Positions 24,462 to 32,592 of a DNA stretch of 32,726 nt are shown here, one piece after another (position 1 is the first letter of the stretch; every line of letters starts with the position of its first letter). Source of the DNA: an uncultured Bacteroidota bacterium (GTDB taxonomy: Bacteria > Bacteroidota > Bacteroidia > Bacteroidales > VadinHA17); the NCBI GenBank assembly GCA_903844815.1, contig CAIMVD010000351.1, positions 1 to 32,726 on the forward strand, read 5' to 3'. Below the pieces are notes generated by a model. That model saw only the letters and a program-made list of their open reading frames with translations, searched no databases and was not told where the DNA came from. A program made the translations under genes and the position numbers.

Positions 24462-26489
24462 TCAGGACTCTCTGTTTTCAATTTGCCGCAATGCTTCCTC
24501 AGCTGTGCTTACAGGTATTTTGCATGTCCTGTCAACACACACATAGATAGTCGTTTTGCCCGGCACAAGTTTATTCCTGAGCAACGACAATGTCCCCTCG
24601 TCGCGGCCACCAAGAAATATTACATCAGGAAGATAACTATTATCGATTGTATTTCTGATACTATCCCAATCCCCACCAACAATAGCTACTTCATATAATG
24701 GATGAATAAAATGAATTCCAAGTTTTCCCCAGTTTGAGTAGTAAAATATATTTCCTGACATATCCTTCTGAACTACATTAAGCATTTCACGGGCTTTAAG
24801 AATATAGTATTCATTATCAAAGTATTTACCCAACATATAAAGATTCATTGCCATTTCGGAATTTGATGATGGGATAACATTATCAGCTATCTCCATTTTT
24901 CTGGCTATCAGGTTGGAATGATCATCGGAAGTATAATAAAACATTCCGGAGGAGTTGTCGAAAAAATGCAGGAGGGCATAATCTGTCAGTTCTTTTGCCC
25001 TGTATAGCCAACTCTCGTCGAATGTTGCCTGGTAAAGGCCAATGAATGCAGAAGCAGTGAAAACATAATCGTCGAGCATGCCCGGGATAGATGATTTGCC
25101 GTTTTTGTAGTTACGGGTAATCTCATTTTTCTGACTTAAGGCATTTTTAGTAAGGAAATCTGCATTTTTGAGAGCTGCATCAAGGAATTCTTTCTTTCCG
25201 AATGCCCTGTAAGCATCGACATATCCTTGCAGCATGAGGGCATTCCACGATGTAAGTATTTTATCATCAAGACCTGGCTTGACTCTTTCATTGCGGACTT
25301 TCATCAGGGCTTTCCTGGCTGAATCTGTCCTGGTCTGAAGTTCTCCGGCATCGATATTATATTTTTGACGAACCTCATTATCTGTAAGTTTCCTGTGGAG
25401 TATATTTTTTTCATCCTCCCAGTTACCATTTTCAGTCATATTATAGTAATCTATAAACAGCGACGCCTCATTTCCCAGAACGGATTCAATCTCTTTTTTC
25501 GTCCAGACATAATATTTCCCCTCCTCTCCATCGCTGTCAGCATCGAGTGATGAATAAAAACCTCCTTCTGGTGAAGTCAGTTCAGCTTCAATAAATTCAA
25601 GGGTTTCATAAACCACCCTTCTGTATTCCGGATTTTTGGTCAGTTGCCATGCATGCGAGTAGAGACTGACGAGCTGTGCATTATCGTACAGCATCTTTTC
25701 AAAGTGCGGAACATGCCAGTTCTCATCTGTCGAATAACGTGAAAATCCTCCCCCTATATGGTCGTAAATACCTCCCGATGACATATTATCCAAAGTTGAA
25801 ACTACAGCTTCAAGGGCATCCTTATCATTACTCACAGAATAATAATGAAGCAAATATTCCCAGGCCGAAGGCATCGGAAATTTAGGTGCACTGTTGATTC
25901 CTCCTTTCTTAAAATCGATATATGGTTTAAGCCCATCGAAAATCCCGGCAAGGCTGTTTTTCTCAAGGATTATTGGTTCGGTATTGAGTATAATTTTATC
26001 CGATGATATTATTCCCTTTGTTATATCCTCAGCCTGACTGATAAGCACAGAGGGATTATCCCGTTTAATATCAATGAAATAATTAAGAACTATTAACCAT
26101 TTCTCTTTGGGGAAATAGGTTCCGGCATAGAAAGGTTTGCCATCGGGCAATGCAAGTACATTAAGCGGCCATCCTCCGGTGCCGGTAATTAAGTAAGCGG
26201 CATTCATATATATCTGATCGATGTCGGGACGCTCTTCCCTGTCGACCTTTATTGAAACAAAATGTTCGTTCATAATTTGTGCCACCGTATTGTCTTCATA
26301 ACTCTCATGTTCCATTACATGACACCAGTGACAGGCGGCATATCCTACACTTATTACAAGCATCTTATTCTCATCCCCGGCTTTTTTCAGGGCTTCATCA
26401 CCCCAGGGATACCAGTTTACAGGATTATGTGCATGCTGCAGCAAATAGGGACTGCTTTCATGGATAAGTTTATTTGGGTGTTTATTCAT
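24462..26489 (-). CDS. DUF255 (YyaL/SPATA20-like) thioredoxin-fold protein
   Basis: About 675 residues from ATG 26489. The N-terminal DsbH-like thioredoxin domain (about 1-165) starts [30 protein letters not shown], the diagnostic opening of the family. It carries CHWC in [12 protein letters not shown] near residue 52, and [11 protein letters not shown] and GGWPLNVL are also conserved. The rest is a helical (alpha/alpha)6-type region resembling N-acylglucosamine epimerases, with [17 protein letters not shown] and [18 protein letters not shown] [15 protein letters not shown] longer frame to 26537 exists, but the family start fits 26489. The enzymatic activity of the family is not known. It is separated from HipBST by about 155 nt. 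Confidence 0.9.
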   Translation of the reverse strand: MNKHPNKLIHESSPYLLQHAHNPVNWYPWGDEALKKAGDENKMLVISVGYAACHWCHVMEHESYEDNTVAQIMNEHFVSIKVDREERPDIDQIYMNAAYLITGTGGWPLNVLALPDGKPFYAGTYFPKEKWLIVLNYFIDIKRDNPSVLISQAEDITKGIISSDKIILNTEPIILEKNSLAGIFDGLKPYIDFKKGGINSAPKFPMPSAWEYLLHYYSVSNDKDALEAVVSTLDNMSSGGIYDHIGGGFSRYSTDENWHVPHFEKMLYDNAQLVSLYSHAWQLTKNPEYRRVVYETLEFIEAELTSPEGGFYSSLDADSDGEEGKYYVWTKKEIESVLGNEASLFIDYYNMTENGNWEDEKNILHRKLTDNEVRQKYNIDAGELQTRTDSARKALMKVRNERVKPGLDDKILTSWNALMLQGYVDAYRAFGKKEFLDAALKNADFLTKNALSQKNEITRNYKNGKSSIPGMLDDYVFTASAFIGLYQATFDESWLYRAKELTDYALLHFFDNSSGMFYYTSDDHSNLIARKMEIADNVIPSSNSEMAMNLYMLGKYFDNEYYILKAREMLNVVQKDMSGNIFYYSNWGKLGIHFIHPLYEVAIVGGDWDSIRNTIDNSYLPDVIFLGGRDEGTLSLLRNKLVPGKTTIYVCVDRTCKIPVSTAEEALRQIENRES

Positions 26490-26503
26490 AAAGGAAGAAT
26501 ACA

Positions 26504-26677
26504 TTAAAGATTGATTAACCAGGTAATGTTGCCACAAAATGCCTTCAACCCAAATTTATGAAATTTAACCGGATAAGACAGAGATTGCAAAAAACACATA
26601 AGTACCTTTTCATTTTCATTTGGATTTTTCTTCAAATGAATTTTTACATACCTGTCAATCGAAATAGGATTCCACAT
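26504..26677 (-). pseudogene. Truncated small gene remnant
   Basis: From ATG 26677 the frame reads MWNPISIDRYVKIHLKKNP, continues NENEKVLMCFLQ, and ends with [11 protein letters not shown]. The text looks like genuine coding sequence. It resembles small Bacteroidetes proteins that I recall with a (S)xDRYVxxHLKxNPxxN opening followed by a C-x-CG-x-x-IW zinc-type motif and a longer cysteine-containing tail. That tail is missing here, so this is probably a decayed copy. The family link is from memory and uncertain. Confidence 0.35.
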
Positions 26678-26967
26678 ACTTTTAAATATTAGAATAATTG
26701 ATACCCCGATTTCATTGGTTATCACAATTTGTGATTCCCAATACAAGTTTAAATAATTAAGTATTAAGTTAACGCAGCGAGCGTTTGACTTCAAATATAC
26801 AATTCATAGAGATAAAAGACAAATATCTTACAAGCACGAGATACAGGATTACCATCTTTTTGGGTAGTTCAATTTTTGATATAAAACCCTATTTCAGTAT
26901 TAATGGACATATTTTACTTACATGTCCAAAAATATTAGAATATTGAACATTCGTTATTGGCAACTTT

Positions 26968-27186
26968 TCATTCTTCCGGATCTTCTTCAAAACCATTAAA
27001 TGGTATGTCATCGTCGGGGTCTTTGTCGAAGGAGCCGGTATTCTTAAATAAGGTCCCTTACAATCTGAGAGTATTCAACATATTCAAAACCAAAGATATC
27101 AAGTGAATGCTGCTGGACCATCAGGTCGCGTGCTGTTTCGCAGAATATTGTAAAATTTACCAACCTTCTCGCAAATAATATTCATT
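26968..27186 (-). pseudogene. Frameshifted remnant with an acidic DDDIPF tail
   Basis: On the minus strand one frame reads RRLVNFTIFCETARDLM and IFGFEYVEYSQIVRDLI before a stop. The next frame over continues GTLFKNTGSFDKDPDDDIPF and ends NGFEEDPEE at 26968. Joining the two across a single frameshift near 27050 gives one protein-like C-terminal piece without a start. DDDIPF recalls the acidic tip of single-stranded-DNA-binding proteins, but the rest does not match SSB well enough to name it. The remaining parts of 26678-27259 show only AT-rich sequence and the Fic upstream elements. Confidence 0.4.
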
Positions 27187-27248
27187 TATATGCACCTTAC
27201 CTGTAAAATATCTATATTTATGAAATAATATTTATTCTTATGCAATAA
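27178..27248 (+). repeat. TATGCA elements upstream of the Fic gene
   Basis: ATATTCATTTATATGCA (27178-27194) and TTATGCAATAA (27238-27248) both recur downstream of the gene, at 28833-28849 (16 of 17 bases) and 28793-28803 (identical). The second lies 11 nt before the Fic ATG, where a regulator could block translation or initiation. Confidence 0.5.
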
Positions 27249-27259
27249 GATAAAGATAT

Positions 27260-28759
27260 ATGCCTGATAAATCTATAGGAAGCAGTTGGTTAAAACAAAA
27301 CTACCAGCTGTCATATTTTAAATTATCTCATGAATCTTACCTTGGTTCAAGATCGAAAGCTGAAGTAATTCAAGGTGGTACAATTGCAGAAACTTTTCAA
27401 ATGAATTATGCTCTTAAGAAAGACAATCCTGTAAGTCATTTTGAGTTTGCTCTGAAATACGATGATGTTCAAATGAATTTTTTTCAGGCAGTTCTGAAAT
27501 CTATTCCTGTAAAGGAAATAGTTGAATTTATAAAATCTCAGCCAAACTTTAAATATTCCAGAAAGATTGGATTTTGGTATGAATTCTTAATAAAAGAACG
27601 TCTTCCTATTGAGGATCGGCCAGCAATTAACTATGTGGATTTAATAGACTCTAAACGGTATTTTACAGGAATAAATATTAAAAACAGCAGGTGGCGAATT
27701 AATAATAATTTACTGGGTGAAGTTGGCTTTTGTCCTACTATTAAGAGAACGGAGGCTATCTTAAAAATACTTGCGCTTGATTTTTCTGAAACTCTAAATG
27801 AAATTTCAAAGAACTATTCACCAGAAACTTTAAAAAGGGCAAATAACTATTTATATAGAAAGGAAACACGTTCCTCTTACCAAATCGAAAAAGAGGAACC
27901 CTCGCCTGAACGTGTCGAAAGATTTGTTAGTTTATTGAGTAACGCCGGGAAGAAAGATGTTGAAGAACTATTTAGTGAGGAATCTCTTGTATTATTGCAG
28001 AATCAAATTGTTGATACACGCTTTGCAGCAACAAGCTTTCGTGATTTTCAGAATTATATTGGTCAAACAACATGGAATTACGATGAGATCATTCATTATG
28101 TTTGTCCTCCACCGGAAATTCTTTCAGATTTAATGAAAGAACTTTCAAATAGTGCCATTAAAATGGAAGGCGTAAATCCAATAGTCAGAGCGACGGCTAT
28201 TGCCTTTGGATTTGTTTTTATTCACCCATTTGAAGATGGAAATGGAAGAATTCACAGATTTTTAATTCATGATTTTTTATCGAGGGATAATTTCTTACCC
28301 TCTGGAATGATAATTCCGGTTTCTGCACATATGGTAAATAATATGAAAGAATATGATGACGCCCTGGAAGCTTATTCTAAGCCACTTATGTATATCATCA
28401 GATACACAAAAAATGAAGAACAGGAATTATTGGTATTAAGTACACCTGAAGTTGAGGGATATTATCGGTTTCCAGATTTAACCGCCCAAACTGAATATCT
28501 TTGTAAAGTAATTGAAACCGCTGTATCTCATGATCTTCCTAATGAATTAAATTTCCTGCAAAACTATGATGAGGCTAAGGGGTTAATGAAGCAGAGGGTG
28601 GATATGCCTGATAAACTTATTGATTTATTTATCCGATTTACTCATCAGAATAACGGAATTTTCCCAAAGAGGAGAAGAACTGTTTTCCAGATTTTAAAGG
28701 ATGATGAAATAGAAGCACTTCAATCTATTTTTCAGGATATTTTTACAAGCGAAAAATAG
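27260..28759 (+). CDS. Fic-domain AMP-transferase with self-inhibitory helix
   Basis: A 499-residue Fic protein. The catalytic motif HPFEDGNGRIHR (H322 is the catalytic histidine) is complete, and a beta-flap region precedes it (WNYDEIIHYVCPPPEILSDLM). SSYQIEKEEPSPERVERF (205-222) corresponds to the inhibitory helix of class II Fic proteins, (S/T)xxxE(G/N), with E210 placed to block the ATP gamma-phosphate and K in place of G/N. The N-terminal 200 residues are unassigned, and the C-terminus (about 400-499) is probably a winged-helix-like region. Fic enzymes transfer AMP to hydroxyl groups of target proteins. No separate antitoxin gene is adjacent. Target unknown. Confidence 0.9.
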   Translation: MPDKSIGSSWLKQNYQLSYFKLSHESYLGSRSKAEVIQGGTIAETFQMNYALKKDNPVSHFEFALKYDDVQMNFFQAVLKSIPVKEIVEFIKSQPNFKYSRKIGFWYEFLIKERLPIEDRPAINYVDLIDSKRYFTGINIKNSRWRINNNLLGEVGFCPTIKRTEAILKILALDFSETLNEISKNYSPETLKRANNYLYRKETRSSYQIEKEEPSPERVERFVSLLSNAGKKDVEELFSEESLVLLQNQIVDTRFAATSFRDFQNYIGQTTWNYDEIIHYVCPPPEILSDLMKELSNSAIKMEGVNPIVRATAIAFGFVFIHPFEDGNGRIHRFLIHDFLSRDNFLPSGMIIPVSAHMVNNMKEYDDALEAYSKPLMYIIRYTKNEEQELLVLSTPEVEGYYRFPDLTAQTEYLCKVIETAVSHDLPNELNFLQNYDEAKGLMKQRVDMPDKLIDLFIRFTHQNNGIFPKRRRTVFQILKDDEIEALQSIFQDIFTSEK

Positions 28760-28792
28760 TTAAAGCATATACTTCACTGTTTATATTTAAAA

Positions 28793-28849
28793 TTATGCAA
28801 TAATTGCTAGAAGTATGTATAAATATGCATTGATATTCATTTTTATGCA
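28793..28849 (+). repeat. TATGCA elements downstream of the Fic gene
   Basis: TTATGCAATAA (28793-28803), AATATGCATTG (about 28822-28832) and ATATTCATTTTTATGCA (28833-28849). The first and third duplicate the two upstream elements in the same orientation but in reverse order. Confidence 0.45.
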
Positions 28850-28962
28850 AAATATATTACCCTTAACATTTTGGAATGGAGATCATCATTCCTTAAAATA
28901 ATAAATCCCAGTGGGTCTGACTGAACCAGATCGTAAAGTTCTAAAAAAAGCACCGCCATCAT
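28843..28962 (-). CDS. Possible 39-residue frame overlapping the terminator-like hairpin
   Basis: From two consecutive ATG codons the minus strand reads MMAVLFLELYDLVQSDPLGF, continues IILRNDDLHSKMLRVIYF, and stops at 28843. The composition is protein-like and the frame is open further upstream. The first codons lie inside the hairpin at 28949-28981. It may be the 3' end of a decayed gene. No family recognised. Confidence 0.2.
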   Translation of the reverse strand: MMAVLFLELYDLVQSDPLGFIILRNDDLHSKMLRVIYFA

Positions 28963-28981
28963 GATGATTAATGGCGGTGCT
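28949..28981 (-). terminator. Rho-independent terminator on the minus strand
   Basis: AGCACCGCCAT (28949-28959) and ATGGCGGTGCT (28971-28981) form a perfect 11-bp GC-rich stem with an 11-nt loop. On the minus strand it is followed by seven T, the classical intrinsic terminator. No intact minus-strand gene precedes it before 30237, so it is orphaned. Within 28760-29242 the other items are the TATGCA elements and the TGTGTCGG repeats; nothing else is evident. Confidence 0.6.
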
Positions 28982-29145
28982 AAATAGTTGTTTGGTCGGG
29001 GTGAGAACCATCTTACTATTTACACTCTTTTTACAATAAACTGACACATACTGTACACTGATATTTGAATATCAGTAAGTTATCCCTTTACATTCTTGGA
29101 ATGGCTTTACATTTTAGGAATATAAGGATACCAATTTTTGCATAA

Positions 29146-29167
29146 TTGTGTCGGTTTTTTGTGTCGG
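29146..29167 (+). repeat. Tandem TTGTGTCGG repeats before the recombinase remnant
   Basis: TTGTGTCGG occurs at 29146-29154 and 29159-29167, a 13-bp period. The reverse core GACACA occurs about 100 nt upstream near 29043. Repeats of this kind next to an integrase gene may be arm-type binding sites for its N-terminal domain. Confidence 0.4.
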
Positions 29168-29242
29168 ATGTAATTTTTAGTGAAAAAAATCAAACTAATC
29201 ACACATATCTCTATATATAGAATAAACCATAATGTATATAAT

Positions 29243-29608
29243 ATGAAAACAAAAATAGTAATACATGAAAACAGGGTGAAGATTTACTTCAGGGAGGGTA
29301 AGCATTTTATACGATATAATACAGGAATTCCTGTATATGGAAAATCTCAATTCTACAGAAATGATCCGCAGAATCTTTTCAATCCAATAACAACCGAGCA
29401 TATTGAGTTCAATAAAAAGATTAAACTCATTCAGGATCTAATAGAAGAGATAATTGATGAAAGCCTTGGAAAACTAAATATAATCCTGACCAATGAATTC
29501 ATAAGAAGGCGAATTAACAAAACTCATAATGAGAAGGTTTTTACGAAAAAATACCTTCTTGAATATTATCAAGAAGAACTATATACCCATCTATTTATCG
29601 GGAAATGA
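29243..29608 (+). pseudogene. Truncated tyrosine recombinase (arm-binding domain only)
   Basis: From ATG 29243 (a longer frame opens with GTG at 29180) about 121 residues resemble the N-terminal arm-DNA-binding domain of Bacteroidetes tyrosine recombinases. It opens MKTKIVIHENRVKIYFREG, followed by IRYNTGIPV and then a helical EFNKKIKLIQDLIEEIIDE segment. KKYLLEYYQEELY would be the first helix of the core-binding domain, but the frame ends at IGK. The catalytic domain with its R-H-R-Y residues is absent and was not found downstream. It is best read as the relic of an integrase, or less likely a free-standing arm-binding regulator. Confidence 0.55.
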
Positions 29609-29665
29609 TACTTTCCCTTTCATTTGATCCTACAACCTATTCTATTTAATATATAAAGCAAGTTT

Positions 29666-29673
29666 TACTTTTG
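29666..29673 (+). promoter_or_regulatory. -7 box for the 153-residue protein gene
   Basis: TACTTTTG matches TAnnTTTG and lies 33 nt before the ATG at 29707. It implies a leader of about 25-28 nt. No clear -33 element. Confidence 0.4.
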
Positions 29674-29706
29674 AAACATTGTTAGAAGAAAAAATAATCT
29701 TGAATT

Positions 29707-30168
29707 ATGAATAACATTTCGCTTAAACAGGATGAGATAGTCAACACCGTGACTAAAATACTCAATAGAATAATTGCAGAGAATTCTGGATCGCTTTACC
29801 AATTCGAATTTAAAGTAAGACCCGGTTACGGATATGACAAATTCTATCTAAACCATACTGATGGATCCTATGATATGTCATTACAGTCTCTTATACATTA
29901 CATAATTGCTGAGGAAGGGATTTATAAGCAAATCCTCAACGAAGATCAATTTGCCAAATGCATGAAAGTAATAAAAGAAGAACCGGAAGCTATTTATTCT
30001 CCTTCAGGTGATTCGGTTGAAGATCTTGAAATACAGGATTTGCTGGATGCAATTTATGATAAATCGATAGCATTCACTGGGAGAACGCTGATTGCAATGG
30101 GCCTCGATGTATACTCAGATTTTGAAGATTACCTTAATGATTGTGATTATCAGAGATCACATAAATGA
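29707..30168 (+). CDS. Acidic protein of unknown function (153 residues)
   Basis: No family recognised. The product is soluble and acidic, with clusters such as EEPEAIY, GDSVEDLEIQDLLDAIYD and DVYSDFEDYLNDCDY, and no signal peptide or membrane segment. The central SLQSLIHYIIAEEGIYKQILNEDQFAKCMKVI is helical. A consensus -7 box lies just upstream. It is the first of three small unknown genes right of the recombinase remnant. The AT-rich composition differs from the left half of the window and suggests transfer. Confidence 0.6.
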   Translation: MNNISLKQDEIVNTVTKILNRIIAENSGSLYQFEFKVRPGYGYDKFYLNHTDGSYDMSLQSLIHYIIAEEGIYKQILNEDQFAKCMKVIKEEPEAIYSPSGDSVEDLEIQDLLDAIYDKSIAFTGRTLIAMGLDVYSDFEDYLNDCDYQRSHK

Positions 30169-30236
30169 TTAGAAGGAATAAAATAAGGATTATGGATCTA
30201 TTTTTGATCTTGACTATCTGATTTATAAGGATGCTT

Positions 30237-30653
30237 TTAGAAATTATATTTCGCACTTATTTTAGAATTGTAGATGCCTTCTGCAAATGTTATTCCAAAA
30301 TTATTTAAAAAAAAGTACTCTCTATATTTACGAGCTATTAAGAAAAAGATTATTGACATCAATGCTAAGATAAATGTCAAGGAAAATCCAAATCCTTTGG
30401 AAAGTAAAGAGATTGTTGTGGCAAAAATAAGAAGGAACATCAGTCTCAAAGTGACGTAATATACACTGAAGTTAATTTCGTTATTCTCAGTCAAATATAA
30501 TACAACGATATCCCTCTCCATTATAAGATTTCCTGATGAGACATATCCTTCCTTTAGACTATTGAATGCTTTTGAGCTCATTGAATGAATTAATCGGAAT
30601 TGGTTAATTCGGAAGCCATTTTTTTGTATATCTGAAAAATCCGGTCTGAGCAT
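30237..30653 (-). CDS. Two-helix membrane protein of unknown function
   Basis: 138 residues. The soluble N-terminal part (1-63) starts MLRPDFSDIQKNGFRINQF. Two adjacent hydrophobic helices (about 64-84 and 88-108) follow, then a C-terminal soluble segment (about 110-138). No catalytic motif. Its promoter (-7 box TATCTTTG at 30684-30677, minus strand) and N-terminus are duplicated in decayed form at 31218-31317. The opposite frame at this position is a shadow. Confidence 0.55.
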   Translation of the reverse strand: MLRPDFSDIQKNGFRINQFRLIHSMSSKAFNSLKEGYVSSGNLIMERDIVVLYLTENNEINFSVYYVTLRLMFLLIFATTISLLSKGFGFSLTFILALMSIIFFLIARKYREYFFLNNFGITFAEGIYNSKISAKYNF

Positions 30654-30676
30654 ATTGATATAGTATTATTATAGGA

Positions 30677-30684
30677 CAAAGATA
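30677..30684 (-). promoter_or_regulatory. -7 box of the two-helix membrane protein gene
   Basis: The minus strand reads TATCTTTG, matching TAnnTTTG, 24 nt before the ATG at 30653. The duplicate copy has AATCTTTG at 31317-31310, a degraded form. Confidence 0.5.
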
Positions 30685-30841
30685 ATACGATCTGCTTGAT
30701 TTAGTGCATGTTTCGACCTGCAATGTTGATTTGAATAAAACAAAAAGAACAGATGCAGAAAAAAAAGTAAAGAAAATTCCCATTTTTTCAAACTTCTTGA
30801 AATTTCCGCCCTACATGTAAAATAATTTAAAACTATTTAAC

Positions 30842-31096
30842 ATGAGAGAAAGAGTAAATTTCAAGAGTCAAGGTTTTGGTAACATTGAGATATGGGACGA
30901 CCTGATCAAGAATTTTCAGATAATTGAGGAATCGATTGAATGGAATAGACTTCATAAAAGTTTGTTTCAGAAGAGGGTGTTTCACTGGACAACCAAAAAG
31001 TGTTTTCCTAATTATTCTTACAAGTGTAACCATTTTGAGATCTGGTACAAGATTAATCAGGATGGTGGTCTTAGAATTACAGACATAAAATTCTAA
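30842..31096 (+). CDS. Small protein of unknown function (84 residues)
   Basis: ATG at 30842 gives MRERVNFKSQGFGNIEIWDD and a tail ending in GGLRITDIKF. It is basic, rich in aromatic residues (W, F, Y) with two cysteines (KKCFPNYSYKC), and has no signal or membrane helix. It diverges from the two-helix membrane protein gene with a 188-nt shared upstream region. No family recognised. In the decayed second copy of this block the corresponding frame is missing, which hints that this gene is a separable cassette. Confidence 0.45.
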   Translation: MRERVNFKSQGFGNIEIWDDLIKNFQIIEESIEWNRLHKSLFQKRVFHWTTKKCFPNYSYKCNHFEIWYKINQDGGLRITDIKF

Positions 31097-31109
31097 AACC
31101 GGAATGGAG

Positions 31110-31122
31110 GGTATTAATCCTC
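31110..31122 (+). terminator. Short hairpin after the 84-residue gene
   Basis: GGAGG and CCTCC around 31106-31122 pair over an 8-nt loop, soon after the stop at 31096. A similar GGAGG...CCTCC hairpin occurs at about 31500-31523 in the second copy. No T-run follows; weak support. Confidence 0.3.
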
Positions 31123-31217
31123 CAAAGATATCAGCAGAAAATTTCTATGTGAGTTTTTGGTACAAATAAATTGATCCTTTTTAATCTCCAGTAGACACAT
31201 ATTCATAGTTTGAGCTA

Positions 31218-31289
31218 CTAAAATTTTTTGAGCGCATTTCCATTGTCTGAATCAATTTTTTTTAGGTCTGAAAAATAAGATCTTAGCAT
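31218..31289 (-). pseudogene. Decayed second copy of the membrane-protein gene start
   Basis: The minus-strand ATG at 31289 reads MLRSYFSDLKKIDSDNGN and stops after 23 residues. The start aligns with MLRPDFSDIQKNGFRINQF of the gene at 30237-30653, and the upstream bases align too (AGCATATT, degraded -7 box, AATGTTGAT). It is a truncated paralogue. Confidence 0.5.
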
Positions 31290-31855
31290 ATTATGATAGA
31301 ATCTAGGCGCAAAGATTGTGCTATTCCCCTCATATAGTGTTAGTTTCAGTCAGAATGTTGATCCCAACATAACAAAAAATGTTTAATATTTAATAATGGA
31401 TTTATCCATTTACCTTAATAAATGACGGATCCCTCTTCAATTTTATCGAGTGGTTAAACTGAAATGAAAATTTTAGCCATTTTTTTGAAATTTTGGCTAG
31501 GAGGTCCTTAGATAATCGTCCTCCAAATAATATCGAGAGGATTTTTGGTTGTAAAAATACTTGATCCTCCCTTTATTTCGTCACCAAAAAAAAGTTCGAT
31601 TTTTTACATGCTTGTTTTTCTGATGTACTTTTTCATACTATGTTCATTATTAACTATATTTGGTAATACTTTAAAATAAATCTATTTGCCAACATTAGTC
31701 TGCAATCTCCTGATAGGTTTTCATTAATTGTTGATGTTCTTACCTATGCAAATAGCCTTCAGAAGTTAAATGTAGTTTTTCGATTCAGATATATTATAGA
31801 TTATACCCGTATGTTTATATATAATACCCCAAATACTATTAAGGATGCTCGACTA

Positions 31856-31885
31856 TTTTATAGAAAATAACTATTTTCTATAAAA
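31856..31885. promoter_or_regulatory. 30-bp near-perfect AT-rich palindrome
   Basis: TTTTATAGAAAATA-AC-TATTTTCTATAAAA is a 14-2-14 perfect dyad, able to extrude as a hairpin or bind a dimeric protein. It lies about 300 nt upstream of the flippase gene start. The remainder of 31601-32182 has no credible reading frame. Confidence 0.5.
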
Positions 31886-32182
31886 AACGCAGTAAACAGA
31901 AAATCCCGGATTTCTCCAGGACTTGTCTCTCTGTTTGGCGATGTGATATCAGGGCAACTGCGGGCAATTAGTTAAAGCACTGTCCGTGTTAGGGTTAGAT
32001 CGGAATTTTTTAATCCTGATAGAAGAGCAGAAATTGTCCTGTCATGATAACATTGTCTAGGTGAAGTTGTAATGAGAGACATGAAGATTATTTGTCATGT
32101 AATATTAAAGGTTTAATTAGTTTTGTTCTGCCGGATTTAGAATTTAATTACATTTATAAATGTTATTAGGATTTGCAATACA

Positions 32183-32592
32183 TTGAGAAGATTAAAATTT
32201 ATAGATAATATTTCAGGACTGCAACTTTTCCAGTTGATGCGGCCTTTAACTTTTCTTATTGTTAGCATAGTTTTCACAAAGACGCTTACAGTTGAACAGG
32301 TTGGTCAGTTTGAGATGTTCATGTTCATAGGAGGAGCTTTGACCTTTTTCTGGGTAACAGGTATAATTCAGTCGCTTCTGACGCTTTATAATAAAAACAG
32401 AACCTACCATAAATCGGGAGATAATGGCACTGCAAAGTCCCCGGAGATTTTCAATGCATTTATTTTATTGTGTTTCTTCAGTATGTTCATGTTTGTAATG
32501 GGACATTTACTAAAAAACCATTTTTCGGTTTTTCACAATACCGGGAATGTTCCATATCTAAATCTCTTATTATTATATGTACTACTTAGTGT
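32183..32592 (+). pseudogene. Truncated polysaccharide flippase (Wzx-like) gene
   Basis: From TTG 32183 the frame gives RRLKFIDNISGLQLFQLMRP and then membrane helices: PLTFLIVSIVFTKTLTVEQVGQFEMFMFIGGALTFFWVTGI (about 20-62), FNAFILLCFFSMFMFVMGHLL (about 90-110) and YLNLLLLYVLL at the end. This is the N-terminal start of an oligosaccharide/O-antigen flippase, in which TLTVEQVGQFEMF is the usual motif between the first two helices. Full-length members have about 450-500 residues and 12-14 helices. Here the frame stops after about 139 residues, at a sequence resembling an IS end. It suggests a polysaccharide gene cluster begins right of the window. Confidence 0.65.

Noticed and set aside
28949-28981. 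CRISPR repeat or tRNA-like hairpin
   Set aside because: There is only one copy, with no regular spacing, and the T-run on the minus strand explains it as a terminator.
30274-30459. 61-codon lysine-rich plus-strand frame
   Set aside because: It is antisense to the membrane-helix region of the minus-strand gene; lysine richness arises from complementing Phe/Leu codons.
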